A stretch of 8,026 nt of DNA from Candidatus Margulisiibacteriota bacterium (GTDB lineage Bacteria > Margulisbacteria > Termititenacia > Termititenacales > Termititenacaceae), in contig JAITIS010000026.1 in the NCBI GenBank assembly GCA_031279305.1, forward strand, positions 1-8,026, in the 5' to 3' direction. The translations under genes were made by a program, and so were the position numbers. Below the pieces are notes generated by a model. The model was given only the letters and a program-made list of their open reading frames with translations. It searched no databases and was not told the origin of the DNA. The number at the start of each line of letters is the position of its first letter. The stretch's first letter is position 1. This document shows positions 6,296 through 8,026 of the stretch, piece by piece.

Positions 6296-6554
6296 ATTGT
6301 TTTTTAGCGAGCAGATCACTAACGGGAGATATGGCGCGCTTGAGCAGGGGAATATGGATTTTTCTTATTTTGCTGTCAAGCAAGGCAAACATTTGGCCGT
6401 CGCCCTCGCCCGCCAATACAGTCACATCGTGTTTTTTAGCCAGCTTATTGGCTAGATTAGCCATTACAATCCGCGCGCCGCCGAGTTCGGAGAGGGTGAT
6501 GAGGCGGAAAATCTTTTTTGTCTTTGCGTTCATACACATTTCCATTTGTTTCAT
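6294..6554 (-). pseudogene. Truncated GT4 glycosyltransferase 5' fragment
   Basis: This frame of up to 86 codons starts at 6554, or more probably at the Met at 6533, which has GGAAA 7 nt upstream and gives MNAKTKKIFRLITLSELGG. It matches the first 71 residues of the intact glycosyltransferase almost exactly up to ISPVSDL, then ends in LAKKQ and a stop. It lacks the rest of the N-terminal domain and the whole donor-binding domain, including EX7E, so it cannot be an active enzyme. Its start at 6554 is 9 nt after the Fic stop, and its stop overlaps the FkbM ribosome site, so it may still be translated as a coupling frame between those genes. Three amino-acid differences from the intact copy (H8R, Q19R and T20I) show the copies have begun to diverge. 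Confidence 0.85.
6311..6516 (-). repeat. Direct repeat, copy C: 5' end of truncated GT4 fragment
   Basis: This is the partner of 3883-4088 (206 nt, five mismatches, same orientation, offset 2428). The two copies flank the FkbM gene, the third remnant and the ATPase. Because both copies are in the same reading frame, recombination between them would produce a full glycosyltransferase gene starting at 6554 or 6533. Confidence 0.95.
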
Positions 6555-6563
6555 TTCGTCGTG

Positions 6564-7481
6564 TTATTCAAGCAAATTACTTGTTCTGATTATTGCTTCA
6601 GCGATAAATTTTTCCAGCGGTTCAGAAAGCTCTCTAGTCTGGCAGATTTCCAAATACTTATAATAAGCGCTGCGCCGTTCTTTGTTGATTACCGGAGGCG
6701 CCAGCCCAAGGTGTAGCGCCTTGATGAACAACAAGAGCCTTCCGGTTCGCCCGTTACCATCACTAAACGGATGAATCCTCTCAAATTCCGCATGAGAAAC
6801 AGCCAACAGCCGTATGGGATCCTCTGTTTCTACATTGACCATAGCACACCAAACTTTAATAAGTTTGGAAATCTTTATATAGTTTGCCAGCGGGATAAAC
6901 GCGCCTCTAATCCGCGCACCGTGGTTGCGGTATTCTCCAGCATTGGAAATAATGCCGTTCATCAAGCGCAGGTGCACAGTTTTTAGCAAATCCGCGGTGA
7001 ATGTAAATTTTTTTCCTTGTGTTTTCAGCTCATCCAGCAAGAAATTCAAGGCAGCTTGATGATTAACTGCCTCCCTCTGCTCAACGGTGGTGCGGTTTCT
7101 CAGAACTTTGTTGTCAAAGAGTACCGCTTCAACATCTTTTTCGGTCATCGTGCTGCCTTCAGTGCCATTGCTGTGATAGGTTAAGTTCACGGTAATCCGA
7201 TCGAGCACAGCGCGGTTGCCGAGCAGTTTATTGACACCGAATTTTCTGGTCAGGGCGGTCTGTTTTGTCAGCAAAACATCTTTGCTGGCTATGTCGTCCG
7301 TACCTAAAATTTCTGCAAATAAGACCTCTATCCGCTCTCTAGCGCCAGCCCGCGGCTCTGCCTTTCCATTTACCCACTTATTGAGCGTTACAAAAGTAAC
7401 AGCTAGCTTATCCGCAAGGTTTTCTTGGCTCCAGCCGCTGGCGGCCAAAATTTTTGCTAGTTTTGCCCTGTATTTTTCCAT
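6564..7481 (-). CDS. HTH-Fic protein (class II-type Fic nucleotidyl-/AMP-transferase with XRE-like N-terminus)
   Basis: The protein has 305 residues. Positions 5-45 form an XRE-like helix-turn-helix (GWSQENLADKLAVTFVTLNKW, then VNGKAEPR). The Fic core carries the full active-site motif HPFSDGNGRTGR (237-248), which binds ATP and Mg and transfers AMP to a hydroxyl side chain of a target protein. The flap GARIRGAFIP lies at 188-197. An inhibitory S-x-x-x-E-G motif is present on the N-terminal side of the core (S104, E108, G109), the arrangement of class II Fic proteins, where this Glu blocks productive ATP binding until released. The HTH suggests that it binds DNA, probably its own operator at 7482-7529. 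The ATG at 7481 follows a consensus promoter with no room for a Shine-Dalgarno sequence. The target is unknown. It may be a stress or self-regulating gene carried by the accessory segment rather than part of glycan synthesis. Confidence 0.92.
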   Translation of the reverse strand: MEKYRAKLAKILAASGWSQENLADKLAVTFVTLNKWVNGKAEPRAGARERIEVLFAEILGTDDIASKDVLLTKQTALTRKFGVNKLLGNRAVLDRITVNLTYHSNGTEGSTMTEKDVEAVLFDNKVLRNRTTVEQREAVNHQAALNFLLDELKTQGKKFTFTADLLKTVHLRLMNGIISNAGEYRNHGARIRGAFIPLANYIKISKLIKVWCAMVNVETEDPIRLLAVSHAEFERIHPFSDGNGRTGRLLLFIKALHLGLAPPVINKERRSAYYKYLEICQTRELSEPLEKFIAEAIIRTSNLLE

Positions 7482-7529
7482 AAGTTTATTATATAAAGTT
7501 TATAAACTTTGTCAAATATTATAAACCTT
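7482..7529. promoter_or_regulatory. Probable operator: repeated AAGTTTAT half-sites around the Fic promoter
   Basis: The perfect palindrome AAAGTTTATAAACTTT (7495-7510) lies between the -35 and -10 boxes. A further AAGTTTAT half-site is at 7482-7489, between the -10 box and the ATG, and an inverted ATAAACCTT is at 7521-7529, upstream of -35. Four related half-sites over 48 bp around a strong promoter are what a self-repressing HTH protein would use. The Fic protein's own HTH is the obvious candidate (inferred). Confidence 0.7.
7488..7515 (-). promoter_or_regulatory. Consensus sigma70 promoter of the HTH-Fic gene (leaderless geometry)
   Basis: On the minus strand a perfect TTGACA (7515-7510) and a perfect TATAAT (7493-7488) are separated by 16 nt. 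The -10 box ends 6 nt before the ATG at 7481, so the usual start site coincides with the ATG, and there is no Shine-Dalgarno sequence. A 16-nt perfect palindrome fills the spacer. Confidence 0.85.
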
Positions 7530-7572
7530 GTGGCATCAGGTGGAATTCTTATTTATTAAGAGGCTATTTAAC

Positions 7573-8026
7573 TTAGGTTTTATTTATCACCGCGGCAAAT
7601 AATTTATGGCGGAGATGACGCACCGTGTAGTTTGGATTGGCGTCCAGAATTAGTTTTTCTAAAACTTGCTTGTCATCAGGCAGGTGGTAAGTGCACAAAG
7701 CTAATTTTGGCGCGAATTTTTTAAGAGTTTGTGTCGCGCCTTTTAATAAATCTCGCTCTGCCCCTTCTATGTCCGCCTTAATAAAATCCACGTGTCGTAA
7801 ATGATTTTCTGCCACAAAATTATCCAGAGTGGTAACTGCGATTGTTGCCCCAGTCCCCTGCGCAAATTGATTGCCGCCGCCTCTTAATGAATTAGCTCCG
7901 CTATTATGTTTGTCTATATAGAACGGCAGTTTGGCCTCACTAGCCCCCAGCCCTTTAGGTACGGGAATAATTTTATTACCATTTAGTTCAGCGGTTTTTT
8001 GCAAAACATTAAATATATTATCGCCC
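7573..8026 (-). CDS. FkbM-family methyltransferase, C-terminal part (partial at window edge)
   Basis: The frame is open to the right edge (about 150 residues visible) and reads GDNIFNVLQKTAELNGNKI at its upstream end, the typical FkbM segment before the third strand. VDFIKADIEGAERDLLKGA is the family's conserved DIEGAE motif, followed by LALCTYHLPDD and a C-terminal HKLFAAVINKT. The SAM-binding motif I must lie beyond the window. A TTG near 8004 is not the start, since the frame and the similarity continue through it. Sampled composition is near 47% GC, unlike the AT-rich FkbM gene at 5465-6283, so the two methyltransferases are probably not a recent duplication. No clear terminator is visible in the 91 nt between its stop and the Fic gene. 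Confidence 0.85.
   Translation of the reverse strand, partial: GDNIFNVLQKTAELNGNKIIPVPKGLGASEAKLPFYIDKHNSGANSLRGGGNQFAQGTGATIAVTTLDNFVAENHLRHVDFIKADIEGAERDLLKGATQTLKKFAPKLALCTYHLPDDKQVLEKLILDANPNYTVRHLRHKLFAAVINKT

Noticed and set aside
6281..6319. Longer FkbM start at 6319
   Set aside because: It has no ribosome site, and its 12 extra codons overlap the duplicated glycosyltransferase fragment and its junction. The ATG at 6283 has a strong Shine-Dalgarno sequence at proper spacing.
3883..6516. Composite transposon or integrative element bounded by the direct repeats
   Set aside because: No transposase, integrase, terminal inverted repeats or short target duplications are visible. The repeats are coding sequence of a host-type gene, which fits homologous recombination better.
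8002..8004. TTG at 8004 as start of the right-hand FkbM gene
   Set aside because: The frame stays open to the window edge and upstream codons continue the family similarity, so the gene is cut by the window.

Overview
The window holds part of a surface-polysaccharide (O-antigen or exopolysaccharide-like) gene cluster from a bacterium. Every credible gene is on the minus strand, so transcription runs from high to low coordinates. Base composition is patchy: roughly half GC in the ligase and nucleotidyltransferase-like genes, and only about 30% GC in hand-sampled lines of the FkbM gene at 5465-6283. The protein set (lipid-linked sugar transferase, Wzy_C/O-antigen-ligase-like membrane protein, GT4 glycosyltransferase, FkbM methyltransferases) fits a cell with an exported glycan, probably Gram-negative-type. 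I cannot assign a phylum from the sequence alone.

Layout in transcription order: (1) the C-terminal part of an FkbM-type methyltransferase that enters from the right edge (8026-7573). (2) An HTH-Fic protein (7481-6564) behind a consensus promoter with a perfect palindrome in its spacer. (3) A truncated 5' piece of a GT4 glycosyltransferase gene (6554-6294). (4) An AT-rich FkbM methyltransferase (6283-5465). (5) A short remnant resembling the same glycosyltransferase start (5415-5347). (6) An AAA/DUF4143-type ATPase (5253-4108) with its own promoter. (7) The full GT4 glycosyltransferase (4099-3023). (8) An O-antigen ligase/polymerase-like membrane protein (2986-1124). (9) A nucleotidyltransferase-like protein with a left-handed beta-helix tail (1063-113). 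(10) The first 40 residues of a probable polyprenyl-phosphate sugar transferase (120-1), overlapping the previous gene by 8 nt.

Genes 7 to 10 are tightly packed and look like one operon for assembling a glycan on a lipid carrier. The region 4100-7500 looks like accessory DNA inserted in or next to that operon. Its most striking property is that the 5' end of the glycosyltransferase gene occurs three times: intact after the ATPase, as a 206-nt near-identical direct repeat after the Fic gene, and as a short degenerate remnant after the FkbM gene. The two long copies flank FkbM plus the ATPase, and recombination between them would remove 2428 bp and place an intact glycosyltransferase directly behind the Fic gene.

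Two further points deserve attention. A perfect 45-nt hairpin (21-bp arms, 3-nt loop) lies inside the GT4 coding sequence, apparently as an in-frame insertion that is an inverted copy of adjacent native codons, and it has the form of a bidirectional intrinsic terminator. The Fic and ATPase genes each have a predicted -10 box exactly 6 nt before the ATG, so both transcripts may be leaderless.
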